From the NCBI GenBank assembly GCA_017644005.1, contig JAEPMJ010000001.1, positions 620,001 to 684,000 on the forward strand: a stretch of 64,000 nucleotides of DNA. Direction: 5' to 3'. The notes under the pieces are model-generated. The model saw nothing but the letters and a program-made list of their open reading frames with translations, did no database searches and was not told the origin of the DNA. Both the position numbers and the translations under genes were made by a program. Each line of letters begins with the position of its first letter. The stretch's first letter is position 1. This stretch comes from Rhizobiaceae bacterium (GTDB lineage Bacteria; Pseudomonadota; Alphaproteobacteria; Rhizobiales; Rhizobiaceae). This document shows, piece by piece, positions 8,234-16,114 of the stretch.

Positions 8234-9424
8234 ATGGGACGCATCTACGTCGTCGGCACTGCTGACACCAAAGGTGAGGAAATGGCATTCCTGGCCGGCG
8301 TCATCCGCGCCGCAGGGCGATCAGTTGCGACCGTCGATGTCGGCACACGCAAGCCGGCGATCGCGGCCGACGTCCCCGCTGACATAGTCGCCGGACACCA
8401 TGCCGAAGGTGCTGCGGCCGTGCTCGGCATCGACGATCGCGGCACAGCCGTTGCCGGTATGTCGGCTGCCTTTGCCGCATTTGCCGAAACGCTTCGCGAT
8501 GTCGATGGCATGATCGGCCTTGGCGGCGGCGGCGGCACAGCGATCATCACCGCAGGCATGCGCCGCCTGCCCTATGGCATCCCCAAGGTGATGGTTTCGA
8601 CGCTCGCCTCGGGCGACACCGCGCCCTATGTCGGCGTCTCCGACATCATCATGGTTCCGGCCGTCACTGACATTGCCGGCCTGAACGGCCTGAGCCGCGT
8701 CATCCTGCACAATGCCGGGCAGGCGATTGCAGGCATGTCTGGCTCGCCGGCGCCAATCGCCGACGACAAACCGTCTCTTGGTCTCACCATGTTCGGCGTC
8801 ACCACGGCTTGCGTGACGGCCATCGCCGACAAGCTGCGCGGCGACTACGACTGCATGGTGTTTCACGCCACCGGCACCGGCGGGCGAACAATGGAAAAGC
8901 TCGCCGACAGCGCGATGCTGGCCGGAGTCATCGACATCACCACGACGGAAGTCTGCGATTTTCTGCTTGGCGGCGTGCTGCCGGCGACGGAAGACCGGTT
9001 CGGCGCGATTGCGCGCACCGGCATTCCCTATGTCGGCTCTGTCGGCGCGCTCGATATGGTCAATTTCTGGGCACCGGACACCGTGCCGGCGCATTATGCA
9101 GGCCGCACGCTCTACGAGCACAATCCCAACGTGACGCTGATGCGTACCTCTGCCGAGGAGTGCGCGCGCATCGGCACATGGATCGCAGAGCGGCTCAATC
9201 TGTGCGGCGGACCAATGCGGATTCTCATCCCTGAGAAGGGCGTATCGGCACTCGATATCGAAGGCGGCGCGTTTTTCGATCTGGACGCAGATGCCGCGCT
9301 CTTCCAGGCGCTGGAAACGACTATCCAGCCAACGGACAAGCGCCGCATCATCCGCCTGCCGCTTCACATCAACGATTCCGAATTTGCCGAGGCCGCAGTC
9401 GCTGCCTTCAAAGAAATCGCCTGA
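8234..9424 (+). CDS. UPF0261 / Tm-1-like ATP-binding domain protein
   Basis: A 396-residue protein of the UPF0261 family, related to the N-terminal half of the plant Tm-1 protein. The start is ATG 8234 ([20 protein letters not shown]) after GGGAGGAGCAG; the family always begins with this [13 protein letters not shown] strand, so the longer frame from 8174 is rejected. The Gly-rich [17 protein letters not shown] near residue 100 is the expected nucleotide-binding loop. It is followed 15 bp later by the TIM-barrel protein that forms the other half of Tm-1. The enzymatic reaction is not established. Confidence 0.85.
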   Translation: MGRIYVVGTADTKGEEMAFLAGVIRAAGRSVATVDVGTRKPAIAADVPADIVAGHHAEGAAAVLGIDDRGTAVAGMSAAFAAFAETLRDVDGMIGLGGGGGTAIITAGMRRLPYGIPKVMVSTLASGDTAPYVGVSDIIMVPAVTDIAGLNGLSRVILHNAGQAIAGMSGSPAPIADDKPSLGLTMFGVTTACVTAIADKLRGDYDCMVFHATGTGGRTMEKLADSAMLAGVIDITTTEVCDFLLGGVLPATEDRFGAIARTGIPYVGSVGALDMVNFWAPDTVPAHYAGRTLYEHNPNVTLMRTSAEECARIGTWIAERLNLCGGPMRILIPEKGVSALDIEGGAFFDLDADAALFQALETTIQPTDKRRIIRLPLHINDSEFAEAAVAAFKEIA

Positions 9425-9439
9425 CAACGAGGTCCCTTT

Positions 9440-10276
9440 ATGCCGTCAATCCCGCGCAAGGAAATCCTGCAACGCTTCAGCACGATGATCGCCGAAGGCA
9501 AGCCGATCGTCGGTGGCGGCGCGGGCACCGGGCTTTCCGCGAAATCGGAAGAGGCCGGCGGTATCGACCTGATCGTGATCTACAATTCGGGCCGCTACCG
9601 CATGGCCGGGCGCGGCTCCGCCGCCGGCCTGCTTGCCTATGGCAACGCCAATGAGATCGTGAAGGAAATGGCAGTGGAGGTGTTGCCGGTGGTCAAGCAC
9701 ACGCCGGTGCTTGCGGGCGTGAACGGCACCGACCCATTCGTTCTGATGCCGCAGTTTCTGGCGGAACTGAAGGCGATGGGATTTTCCGGTGTGCAGAATT
9801 TCCCCACAATCGGCCTGTTCGACGGGTCGATGCGGCAGTCCTTCGAAGAAACCGGAATGGGATACGGGCTGGAGGTCGACATGATCGCTGCAGCCAACGC
9901 CATCGACCTTCTAACCACACCTTATGTGTTCAACCCCGAGGAGTCGGTGGCGATGACGAAAGCCGGCGCCGATATCATCGTCGCCCATATGGGCGTGACA
10001 ACCGGCGGCTCGATCGGCGCAACCTCGGCAAAATCACTCGACCAGTGCGTCGCCGAAATCGACGCCATCGCGGAAGCGGCACGCAAGGTGCGCGACGATG
10101 TGATTGTCATCTGCCATGGCGGCCCGATCTCGATGCCGGACGATGCTGGTTACGTGCTGAAGAACTGCCAGCTGTGTCACGGGTTCTATGGCGCAAGTTC
10201 CATGGAGCGCCTGCCCGCGGAAGCCGCCATTCGCCAGCAGACCGCCGATTTCAAGAACCTGCCGTTGAAGGCCTAG
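9440..10276 (+). CDS. Phosphoenolpyruvate hydrolase-like TIM-barrel protein
   Basis: A 278-residue TIM-barrel protein of the family annotated as phosphoenolpyruvate hydrolase and related to PEP mutase/isocitrate-lyase-type barrels. Signatures include [39 protein letters not shown] at the N-terminus and [12 protein letters not shown] and [12 protein letters not shown] further on. It corresponds to the C-terminal half of plant and fungal Tm-1 proteins, here encoded separately just after the UPF0261 gene. The hydrolase name comes from family annotation; the true substrate in this pathway is unknown. Confidence 0.82.
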   Translation: MPSIPRKEILQRFSTMIAEGKPIVGGGAGTGLSAKSEEAGGIDLIVIYNSGRYRMAGRGSAAGLLAYGNANEIVKEMAVEVLPVVKHTPVLAGVNGTDPFVLMPQFLAELKAMGFSGVQNFPTIGLFDGSMRQSFEETGMGYGLEVDMIAAANAIDLLTTPYVFNPEESVAMTKAGADIIVAHMGVTTGGSIGATSAKSLDQCVAEIDAIAEAARKVRDDVIVICHGGPISMPDDAGYVLKNCQLCHGFYGASSMERLPAEAAIRQQTADFKNLPLKA

Positions 10277-10290
10277 CCGGGAGAAGAAGT

Positions 10291-10707
10291 ATGAGCACCG
10301 AAAAGGAAATGTTCGTCTATCCGAAGGATGTCAGTGCGTTCGGGTTCGACTGGGGCCGCCTCGCGCTTACCGTCGCACCGGAGGTGAACGACGCGCAGCG
10401 CTTTTCGGGCGGCGTCGTGGATGTGAAACCCGGCCAGGGCCATGCGCGGCATAACCACCCCGGCGCGGAAGAGATCATCTTCGTGATTTCGGGCACGGGC
10501 GAACAGATGGTGGAAGACGAGAACGGCAACCCCATCACCAGAGAGGTCGGACCGGGCTGCACGATCTATGTACCTGAAAGCCGCTACCACTCGACGCTGA
10601 ACACCGGTTCGGGGCCGATGCAACTCTTCGTGGTCTATTCGCCAGCCGGACCCGAACTCGCGTTGCGCGAACAGCCGGACTTCAGGCTAATTCCGGCCGG
10701 GGGCTGA
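10291..10707 (+). CDS. Cupin domain protein
   Basis: A 138-residue single cupin. Motif 1 is visible as GQGHARHNHPGAEEIIFVISGTGE, giving two His and a Glu metal ligands, and motif 2 as GPGCTIYVPESRYHSTLN with the fourth His. A GGGAGAAGAAG ribosome site precedes ATG 10291. It is the third gene in a row with UPF0261 and the TIM barrel, 14 bp after the latter, so it is probably an enzyme or binding protein of the same pathway. Specificity cannot be read from sequence. Confidence 0.85.
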   Translation: MSTEKEMFVYPKDVSAFGFDWGRLALTVAPEVNDAQRFSGGVVDVKPGQGHARHNHPGAEEIIFVISGTGEQMVEDENGNPITREVGPGCTIYVPESRYHSTLNTGSGPMQLFVVYSPAGPELALREQPDFRLIPAGG

Positions 10708-10820
10708 TCGCGGGTCCGCCCGATTAGCTGATGCAATCGGGTTCGAATTCCGATATGCGCAGCGGCAAATCAATGCTGCTGCGCCGCGCTGGCAAGCAGG
10801 CTCTCCCGGGACCCTGAAAA

Positions 10821-11714
10821 ATGAAAAACGGCATCCTGCTGGCGCTGTTCGGATATGCCACATTTGCGTGGAGCGATGCCGCCATAAAAGCACTCGGCGG
10901 CGAAATGTCGATTTTCCAGATCGGCTTCTCCCAGTTGGTGATCGCCGGCAGCCTGCTTGTGCTCCTGACACGTCCTGAGGGCGCGGGATGGCTCGACTTC
11001 TGGCGCATGAACCACCCGCTACCGGTTCAGGCGCGTGCCATAATCGGCCTGGTAGCGGGCGTGACCGGAGTCTACGCCTTCACAACCATCCCCCTGGCGG
11101 AAGTCTACGCGCTGGCATTCCTTTCGCCGCTTTTCGTCACCATTCTCTCCATGGTCCTTCTGAAGGAGCAGATCGGCCCATGGCGCTGGGCTGCCGTGAT
11201 CGTCGGGTTTCTAGGCGTTCTCGTGGTCGTTCGACCCGGCTTCCGTGCTCTCGAAATCGGGCATGGGGCGGCGCTGATGATGGCGGTCCTGGGCGCGTGC
11301 AGCATTATTCTTCAAAGATCGCTTGCGGAACGCGAGCGCACTACCACGATCTTGGGCTATCTCATTCTCTACGCCGTGCTCTTCAATGGCGCGGCAACCA
11401 CGGTGACAGGCTTCAAGGCGCCACAATTGGACGAGGCGGCCATTCTGCTGGTGGCGGGAGCCGGTGCCGCCGCCGGGCACATGTTCCTCATGCGTGCAAT
11501 CCGGCTTGCGCCCGTGAACCAGCTGGCGCCAACGCATTATTCGCAGATCGCCTGGGCGGTGCTGCTGGGCGCACTGCTCTTCGACGAACAGCCCGACATA
11601 TGGTCCGTAACCGGCCTTGCGGTGATTGCATTTTCCGGCCTGCTGACCGTGGCGCGCGAGCGCGTCCGCCTCGGCACGGCGCGCTGGAACCCTTTCGGCC
11701 GGACTCGGCTTTAG
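10821..11714 (+). CDS. EamA/DMT family transporter
   Basis: A 297-residue inner-membrane transporter with ten predicted helices in two EamA repeats. The second repeat ends in VTGLAVIAFSGLLTVARERVRLG and a basic tail. It starts 113 bp after the cupin gene and converges with the M24 peptidase gene. It resembles the transporter at 516-1418 in overall plan, including the VVRPG turn after helix five, but the two are too different to be a recent duplication. A metabolite efflux role is assumed. Confidence 0.87.
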   Translation: MKNGILLALFGYATFAWSDAAIKALGGEMSIFQIGFSQLVIAGSLLVLLTRPEGAGWLDFWRMNHPLPVQARAIIGLVAGVTGVYAFTTIPLAEVYALAFLSPLFVTILSMVLLKEQIGPWRWAAVIVGFLGVLVVVRPGFRALEIGHGAALMMAVLGACSIILQRSLAERERTTTILGYLILYAVLFNGAATTVTGFKAPQLDEAAILLVAGAGAAAGHMFLMRAIRLAPVNQLAPTHYSQIAWAVLLGALLFDEQPDIWSVTGLAVIAFSGLLTVARERVRLGTARWNPFGRTRL

Positions 11715-12898
11715 CTGCCTCCCCGGTTCCAGCCTCGGCCGCGGTCGCCAAACATTTCGTAACCGTCGGCGGTTACCGCAAGCGTATCCTCCAGCTTGAT
11801 AAAGCCTCGGGTCGGATGAAGCATCGTGGTTTCAACCGAAAGCACCATGCCGGCCTCCAGCGGGCGGGATGCATCCACCCCTTCATAAGTGACAGGGTGG
11901 TTGGTCATCAGGAACGGCGCCTCATGACTGATCAGCCCCATGCCGTGGGCGAAGAAGTCCGTACAGTCGGCAACCGACGATGATTTCAGTCGCTGCTGAC
12001 CAGCCGCAACGAGGTCGCCCCCCATAGCACCGGCCTTCACCTGCGCGAACGCGGCTTGCTGAATAGCCTCCACTTCGGCCAGCAGATCCTCCAGCTCCGC
12101 GTCCGGTTCTCCGAGCACGCCCATCCGGCAAAGGTCGCCGATATAGCCGTTGTAGTTGCCGCCCGAATCGATGGAGAGAACCTCACCGGCGTTCCAGGCT
12201 TGGTCCGACGATGCGCGATTGTGGCTCGCGCCCAGCGTCAGCAGGCAATATTCGAAGTGCAGCCCGCGATTGGTTTCCTCGCGCCGCAGCTGCTCGATGA
12301 TCTCAGCCTTGGTGGAACCTTCTCGCGCTGCGGAAATCGTCGCCTGCATGGCGTCCGTGATCATCTCGGAGGCATGTTTCAGCTTGGCGAGCTCGGCCGT
12401 CGACTTGATGGCGCGCAACCGTTCAAGCACGCCGGTTGCGTCGACAAACGTCGCGCCCTTCAGGTTGCTGGTGATGCGGTGATAGGCATCGATGGGCATG
12501 AAACCCGGTTCGATGCCAATCCGGGCATTTTCTTTGCCGATCTTCTTTACATGCTCGACCGCCAGGTCGGAGGCTTCCGCAGTATTCCAGCAGGATGCAT
12601 GCAGAGTTGGCGGCCAGAAGGGACGGTTGACATGTTCGCCTCCCTCCATGCGGTTGGCGATATAGGCACTGTGCTCCGGCCTGCCCTTCTCGTAGGCGAC
12701 AACCGGCAGGTAACGGCTGTGACCGATCGCATCCATCGCCACAAAGAAAATGAAGCGGTATCCGCCCAGCAGATATTGCGCATTGTGTTTGGAGGTGGCG
12801 AGCAGGACGTCGATGCCGGCTTCGTCCATCAGCCTGTCGAGCCGCTCGACATCGAATGGAACGGCAAGCCTCTCGCTGGCACCAGTCTGATCGTTCAT
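11711..12898 (-). CDS. M24 family metallopeptidase (Xaa-Pro peptidase/creatinase-like)
   Basis: A 395-residue protein with a creatinase-type N-terminal domain and a C-terminal pita-bread M24 domain. The metal ligands are visible: SIDSGGNYNGYIGDLCR (two Asp), FAHGMGL (His), VETTMLH (Glu) and IKLEDT (Glu). The start is ATG 12898, with GGGAGG seven bases upstream; the longer frame start at 12925 lacks a site. It may cleave Xaa-Pro peptides or hydrolyse a creatine-like C-N bond. A perfect FadR-like operator lies 72 bp upstream, the same motif as in front of the ABC importer, so the substrate may be what the importer brings in. Confidence 0.87.
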   Translation of the reverse strand: MNDQTGASERLAVPFDVERLDRLMDEAGIDVLLATSKHNAQYLLGGYRFIFFVAMDAIGHSRYLPVVAYEKGRPEHSAYIANRMEGGEHVNRPFWPPTLHASCWNTAEASDLAVEHVKKIGKENARIGIEPGFMPIDAYHRITSNLKGATFVDATGVLERLRAIKSTAELAKLKHASEMITDAMQATISAAREGSTKAEIIEQLRREETNRGLHFEYCLLTLGASHNRASSDQAWNAGEVLSIDSGGNYNGYIGDLCRMGVLGEPDAELEDLLAEVEAIQQAAFAQVKAGAMGGDLVAAGQQRLKSSSVADCTDFFAHGMGLISHEAPFLMTNHPVTYEGVDASRPLEAGMVLSVETTMLHPTRGFIKLEDTLAVTADGYEMFGDRGRGWNRGGS

Positions 12899-12969
12899 TT
12901 GCTTCCTCCCAGAGTCGGCCGCCACAGCGCCGGCACGGCCTTCCTATTGCATGCGATCCTATACGTCAA

Positions 12970-12988
12970 AATCTGGTCGGACCAGATT
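12970..12988. promoter_or_regulatory. FadR/GntR-like operator copy 3 (perfect palindrome)
   Basis: AATCTGGTCGGACCAGATT is a perfect 9+1+9 palindrome with the TGGT-N3-ACCA core. On the minus strand it abuts TTGACG, which with TAGGAA 17 bases later could be the peptidase gene promoter. It is the best copy of the three in the window. Confidence 0.7.
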
Positions 12989-13055
12989 CTATTTTTCGAT
13001 GCTTTCCGCACTGCCGGCGAGGTAGCTCCGGGGATACCTGCCTGCAACACTCTAG

Positions 13056-13071
13056 TTTAGAACTTCTCTAA
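13056..13071. promoter_or_regulatory. Irr/ICE-type iron box
   Basis: TTTAGAACTTCTCTAA has TTAGA and TCTAA arms spaced by five bases, matching the iron control element TTTAGAA-N3-TTCTAAA bound by Irr in rhizobia. It stands 36 bp upstream of the likely bfd promoter. Irr-mediated control of bacterioferritin is known in this group. Confidence 0.65.
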
Positions 13072-13106
13072 CCTATTGATACGTTAAGGATTTTTCTCAA
13101 GTTGAA

Positions 13107-13135
13107 TTGACAAATCGTCTGGGCAGCCATATTTC
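13107..13135 (+). promoter_or_regulatory. Probable bfd-bfr promoter
   Basis: TTGACA (13107-13112) is followed after 17 bases by TATTTC (13130-13135). The placement downstream of the Irr box and about 115 bp before bfd fits a sigma-70 promoter. Confidence 0.5.
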
Positions 13136-13249
13136 CGGCCCGCTGCGCATGGTCGGAAGACCGGCCATGTCACGGAGCTGCCACATGTCAGCCCCACACT
13201 GTCTGGACCGAAACCGCCGCGGCGCGCACGCGCCCCAGGTAACGCACCG

Positions 13250-13558
13250 ATGCTGATCTGCCACTGCAATCTGATCACGGAAAAAGAGATCGAACAGACG
13301 ATCCGTTCGCTGCTTGCCGCCGACCCGTGGGGCCTGATTGTGCCGGCGAAGGTTTACCACGCGCTCCAGAAGCGGGGCCGCTGTTGCGGCTGCTTCCCCA
13401 ATGTGGTTGAAACCATCATCCGCGTCACCGAGGATTTTCATCGCGAACTTGGCGAAGAAGCTGCGGAAAGCGTAACGTTCCTTGACCGCGTGCGCGGTCT
13501 TCGAAGACAGCATGAGGGAAATAATGAAGGGCGACAAAAAGGTCATAGAGCGGCTTAA
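13250..13558 (+). CDS. bfd: Bacterioferritin-associated ferredoxin-like (2Fe-2S) protein
   Basis: A 102-residue protein with the Bfd [2Fe-2S] ligand pattern: Cys4 and Cys6 in [10 protein letters not shown] and Cys45 and Cys48 in RCCGCFPN, plus an extra Cys46. Bfd docks on bacterioferritin and reduces the core to release iron. It is longer than E. coli Bfd (64 residues), with a basic C-terminal tail rich in Arg and Gly that overlaps the bfr start in another frame. The overlap with bfr (34 bp) suggests coupling. An Irr-type box lies upstream. Confidence 0.85.
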   Translation: MLICHCNLITEKEIEQTIRSLLAADPWGLIVPAKVYHALQKRGRCCGCFPNVVETIIRVTEDFHRELGEEAAESVTFLDRVRGLRRQHEGNNEGRQKGHRAA

Positions 13559-14009
13559 CGAGGCCCTTTTCCTGGAACTCGGCGCCGTCAATCAGTACTG
13601 GGTGCATTACCGGCTCCTCGAAGACTGGGGCTATGGCAAGCTCGCCGCCAAGGAGCGTGCGGAGTCCATCGAAGAGATGCATCACGCCGACAAGCTGATC
13701 GAACGCATCATCTTCCTCGAGGGCCATCCCAATCTGCAGAAGGTGGGTCCGCTGCGGGTCGGCCAGAACATCAAGGAAGTTCTCGAAGCCGATCTCGCGG
13801 GCGAGCACGATGCGCGCGCCTCCTACAAGGAATCGCGCGACATCTGCAATGAAGCGGGCGACTATGTTTCGATGAAGCTGTTCGAGGAATTGCTGGCCGA
13901 CGAGGAAGGCCATATCGACTTCCTCGAGACGCAGTTGGAGTTGCTGGAGCAGCTCGGCGAGAAGAAATACGGCCTGCTCAACGCCAGCGACGCGAACGAA
14001 GCCGAGTAG
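13524..14009 (+). CDS. bfr: Bacterioferritin
   Basis: A 161-residue ferritin-like four-helix protein that stores iron in a 24-mer. Ferroxidase ligands are in the expected places: Glu18, Glu51, His54, and in the second half Glu94, Glu127 and His130 ([10 protein letters not shown]). Met52, the axial haem ligand of bacterioferritins, is present in EEMHHAD. I use ATG 13524 ([13 protein letters not shown]), after GAGGGA, because the family starts MKGD; the frame extension to 13482 is not needed. A terminator-like hairpin follows 25 bp downstream, inside the convergent phnN gene. Confidence 0.96.
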   Translation: MKGDKKVIERLNEALFLELGAVNQYWVHYRLLEDWGYGKLAAKERAESIEEMHHADKLIERIIFLEGHPNLQKVGPLRVGQNIKEVLEADLAGEHDARASYKESRDICNEAGDYVSMKLFEELLADEEGHIDFLETQLELLEQLGEKKYGLLNASDANEAE

Positions 14010-14015
14010 ATTCTC

Positions 14016-14678
14016 TCAGACCAGTCCGGACAGGGCGGCCCTTGCGGCCGCCTTTTCTATGACTGCAATAAGCTTCCCCGCCGCTTCGCCGGGGTGCCCC
14101 TTGTTTTCAACGATCACAGAGCCGGGCAGGTCGGCGACCAGCGTCGCACGCTCCAGCCGCGCCAGTATGTCATCCCGCGTTTCGCGCCCGCGTGCAGCAA
14201 GGCGTTCGGCCAGCTTGTCGCGCGGCGCCGTCACCTGAACCACGACGACATTCTCGAAGCGCCCGGAAATCGCGGCAAGGGCCGCACGCGAGCTGTTGGC
14301 AACCACCACACCGCCGTCGGCAATGATGCGGTCGATTTCGGCGGGCAGCCCATAACTCAGACCGTGCGCGCGCCATGTCACGGAAAACCTCCCAGCCGCC
14401 TCGGCAGCCGCGAAAGCGGCTTCGTCCATTGTGTCGTGATCTTCTGCCGAAGCGTCCGCTGCACGGGTAATCACCCTGCGGGCAAACTGCGTCTCCGCCC
14501 CGGCAGGACGATTTTGCAGCATGTTCCGCGCCAGATTGATCAGGGTGTCCTTACCGGCGCCGCTCGGCCCCACGACTGCAATGAAGACGCCGGGTCCAAT
14601 CGGCAGATGCGCCGACGCTCCGTGGGCCGGGCCAGCCTGATCTTCGCAAGCAAAATGGGGCAAGGAGACCTCAAGCAT
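14016..14678 (-). CDS. phnN: Ribose 1,5-bisphosphate phosphokinase PhnN
   Basis: A 220-residue kinase that makes PRPP from ribose 1,5-bisphosphate in phosphonate breakdown by C-P lyase. The guanylate-kinase-like P-loop is GPSGAGKDT (about residues 37-45), followed by FARRVITR and the WRAHGLSYG substrate loop typical of PhnN. I use ATG 14678 (MLEVSLPHF), which overlaps the upstream DUF1045 gene by 8 bp; the longer frame would run well into it. No other phn genes lie in the window, so the C-P lyase core must be elsewhere if present. The 3' end doubles as the bfr terminator. Confidence 0.88.
   Translation of the reverse strand: MLEVSLPHFACEDQAGPAHGASAHLPIGPGVFIAVVGPSGAGKDTLINLARNMLQNRPAGAETQFARRVITRAADASAEDHDTMDEAAFAAAEAAGRFSVTWRAHGLSYGLPAEIDRIIADGGVVVANSSRAALAAISGRFENVVVVQVTAPRDKLAERLAARGRETRDDILARLERATLVADLPGSVIVENKGHPGEAAGKLIAVIEKAAARAALSGLV
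14034..14056 (+). terminator. Intrinsic terminator of bfd-bfr
   Basis: A 7-bp perfect stem GGCGGCC/GGCCGCC with a five-base loop is followed by TTTT. It lies 25 bp after the bfr stop and inside the 3' end of the oppositely oriented phnN, where it encodes part of its Ala-rich C-terminus. Confidence 0.6.
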
Positions 14679-15378
14679 TTTCGAGCTGCGCCATCGCGCC
14701 AAGCAGGTGTGACGATCGTACCATGAACGGCGCTCCCGGTTCAGGCTCGACAAACAGCGTCAGCGCATCGATTTCGAGCGGCTCGTCGAGCAGCGGGCCG
14801 AAACAGGAGCGGATGGCATGTTCCACGCGGTTGGACTGAGCGTCGGCGACGCGACCTGTCAGCGTCATGTGGAAGCGAAAGCTGCCGAACACATAGGGAT
14901 AACCCCACAGATAGAGGTTCTTCAGTTCATCAGGCGTCAGCCGGTCGGGATTTCGCCTCTGGATATCGCGCTCGGTCATCGGCGCGCGGTAACCGTCAAA
15001 GCCGGAGACGACATCCCCGGCCAAGCGGTCAAGCTCGGTAGAGCGCTCGAAGGGTGTGATGGCGAAAAAGCCGTCGAGGCGCGATAGCGAGAGGCGCGGG
15101 AGCGTCACCGGTTTGGCTGTTGAAGCGAACTGGTCGAGTGCCGTTTGCAGCGCCTGCTCGGTCTCGCCATCTGCCAGCGTGAATGGCGATTTCAACGTCG
15201 CGTGAAAGCCGTAACGCCGTGCCGCTGCCGTATGAAAAGCAACCTCCTCCGCGCTCAGGTCACCGGTCATGCGTGGTTGTGCGACCTGACCGCCAAAGGG
15301 ATCGCGCCCGAGCCAGCTGGCTGCGGCGCGTGTCAGAGGGTCGTTCTGCGGTGGTGTGAAGTAGATGGCGTAGCGCAT
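14671..15378 (-). CDS. DUF1045 phosphonate-operon protein (2H phosphoesterase-like)
   Basis: A 235-residue protein of the DUF1045 family, annotated as a phosphonate metabolism protein. It carries two His-x-Thr-Leu motifs, FHATLK (His59) and FHMTLT (His170), the hallmark of 2H phosphoesterases. Known C-P lyase pathways need a cyclic ribose phosphodiesterase (PhnP in E. coli), so this protein may do that step or a related one; this is inference. The start MRYAIYFTPP at 15378 follows a GGTTC-rich leader without a strong ribosome site. It overlaps phnN by 8 bp. Confidence 0.85.
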   Translation of the reverse strand: MRYAIYFTPPQNDPLTRAAASWLGRDPFGGQVAQPRMTGDLSAEEVAFHTAAARRYGFHATLKSPFTLADGETEQALQTALDQFASTAKPVTLPRLSLSRLDGFFAITPFERSTELDRLAGDVVSGFDGYRAPMTERDIQRRNPDRLTPDELKNLYLWGYPYVFGSFRFHMTLTGRVADAQSNRVEHAIRSCFGPLLDEPLEIDALTLFVEPEPGAPFMVRSSHLLGAMAQLENA

Positions 15379-15474
15379 AGGTTCCTGTTCCTGCCCTTCG
15401 CATCTCACTAGTTGATTTGCGTGACAGATTGACGAATCCGCGCACGGGGCCGGTGGCGACGTGTTGTGTGCCGA

Positions 15475-15930
15475 TCAGTCAGCAGGCAGGGCGCAGCTCT
15501 GGTCGCCGACTCCCTCGCAGGGAACGAATGTGCGCACCTCGGATTCGGAGCCATCCGACCAAACCACCTGAACGGTCACGGACTTCGCTTCGCCAGGCGC
15601 AAGTTCGATGGCGATCGCTTCCAGACCGGCGTCCGACGGCAGGCTGAAGGGTAACGCCTTGACGCAATCGACCAGTGGAAACGTCTTGTCCAGTGCGTTG
15701 GAGTTTACCGAATAGCGAATCTCCGAAAGCCGGCAATGCATGGTTTGCAGCGGCGTGAAATAGACCAGCTGGCGACCTCCATATTCCCGGAACTGAACCC
15801 AGCCGGACCCACTGTTGGCCTCGAGCATGGCTTCATAGACGGCTACGGGCGGAAGCTCCTGCGCCGGCGACGGCGATGCCGGTGCGACGAGGAATGCAAG
15901 GCTCAATGCATGGAGGGCTGTGCGTCTCAT
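15475..15930 (-). CDS. Hypothetical secreted protein
   Basis: A 151-residue protein of unknown function. The first 23 residues form a signal peptide (LSLAFLVAPASPSPAQ), so it is probably periplasmic. The mature part has four Cys (MHCRL, VDCVK, FVPCEG, SCALP), which may form two disulphides, and beta-rich sequence with no motif I recognise. It stands alone between the phn pair and the ynjBCD operon, on the opposite strand from the latter. Confidence 0.65.
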   Translation of the reverse strand: MRRTALHALSLAFLVAPASPSPAQELPPVAVYEAMLEANSGSGWVQFREYGGRQLVYFTPLQTMHCRLSEIRYSVNSNALDKTFPLVDCVKALPFSLPSDAGLEAIAIELAPGEAKSVTVQVVWSDGSESEVRTFVPCEGVGDQSCALPAD

Positions 15931-16114
15931 TATCCTGACCAGCTTCTACTCGGCCGACAATTCTAGCCGCCGGACCGGCAAGCGCAAATTTTTCCGGCAG
16001 AAAGCGTAACGCTGCCTTCACGCCATGTTGAGTGCGCCGGTACCCCGTTTCATTTGACCCCTTCCATACCGCCATGCTCAATCGCGGCGACTTTCTATTG
16101 CCAGGGGGTTCGAT

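Larger units (their letters stand above)
12899..13249. promoter_or_regulatory. Divergent control region: M24 peptidase / bfd-bfr
   Basis: This 351-bp gap has no convincing gene. It contains the FadR-like operator (12970-12988) for the leftward peptidase gene, an Irr-type box (13056-13071) and a sigma-70-like promoter (13107-13135) for the rightward bfd-bfr genes. Confidence 0.65.

Noticed and set aside
10735-10775. GGTTCGAATTCC, like a tRNA T-loop
   Set aside because: No acceptor, D or anticodon stems can be folded around it within a normal tRNA length.
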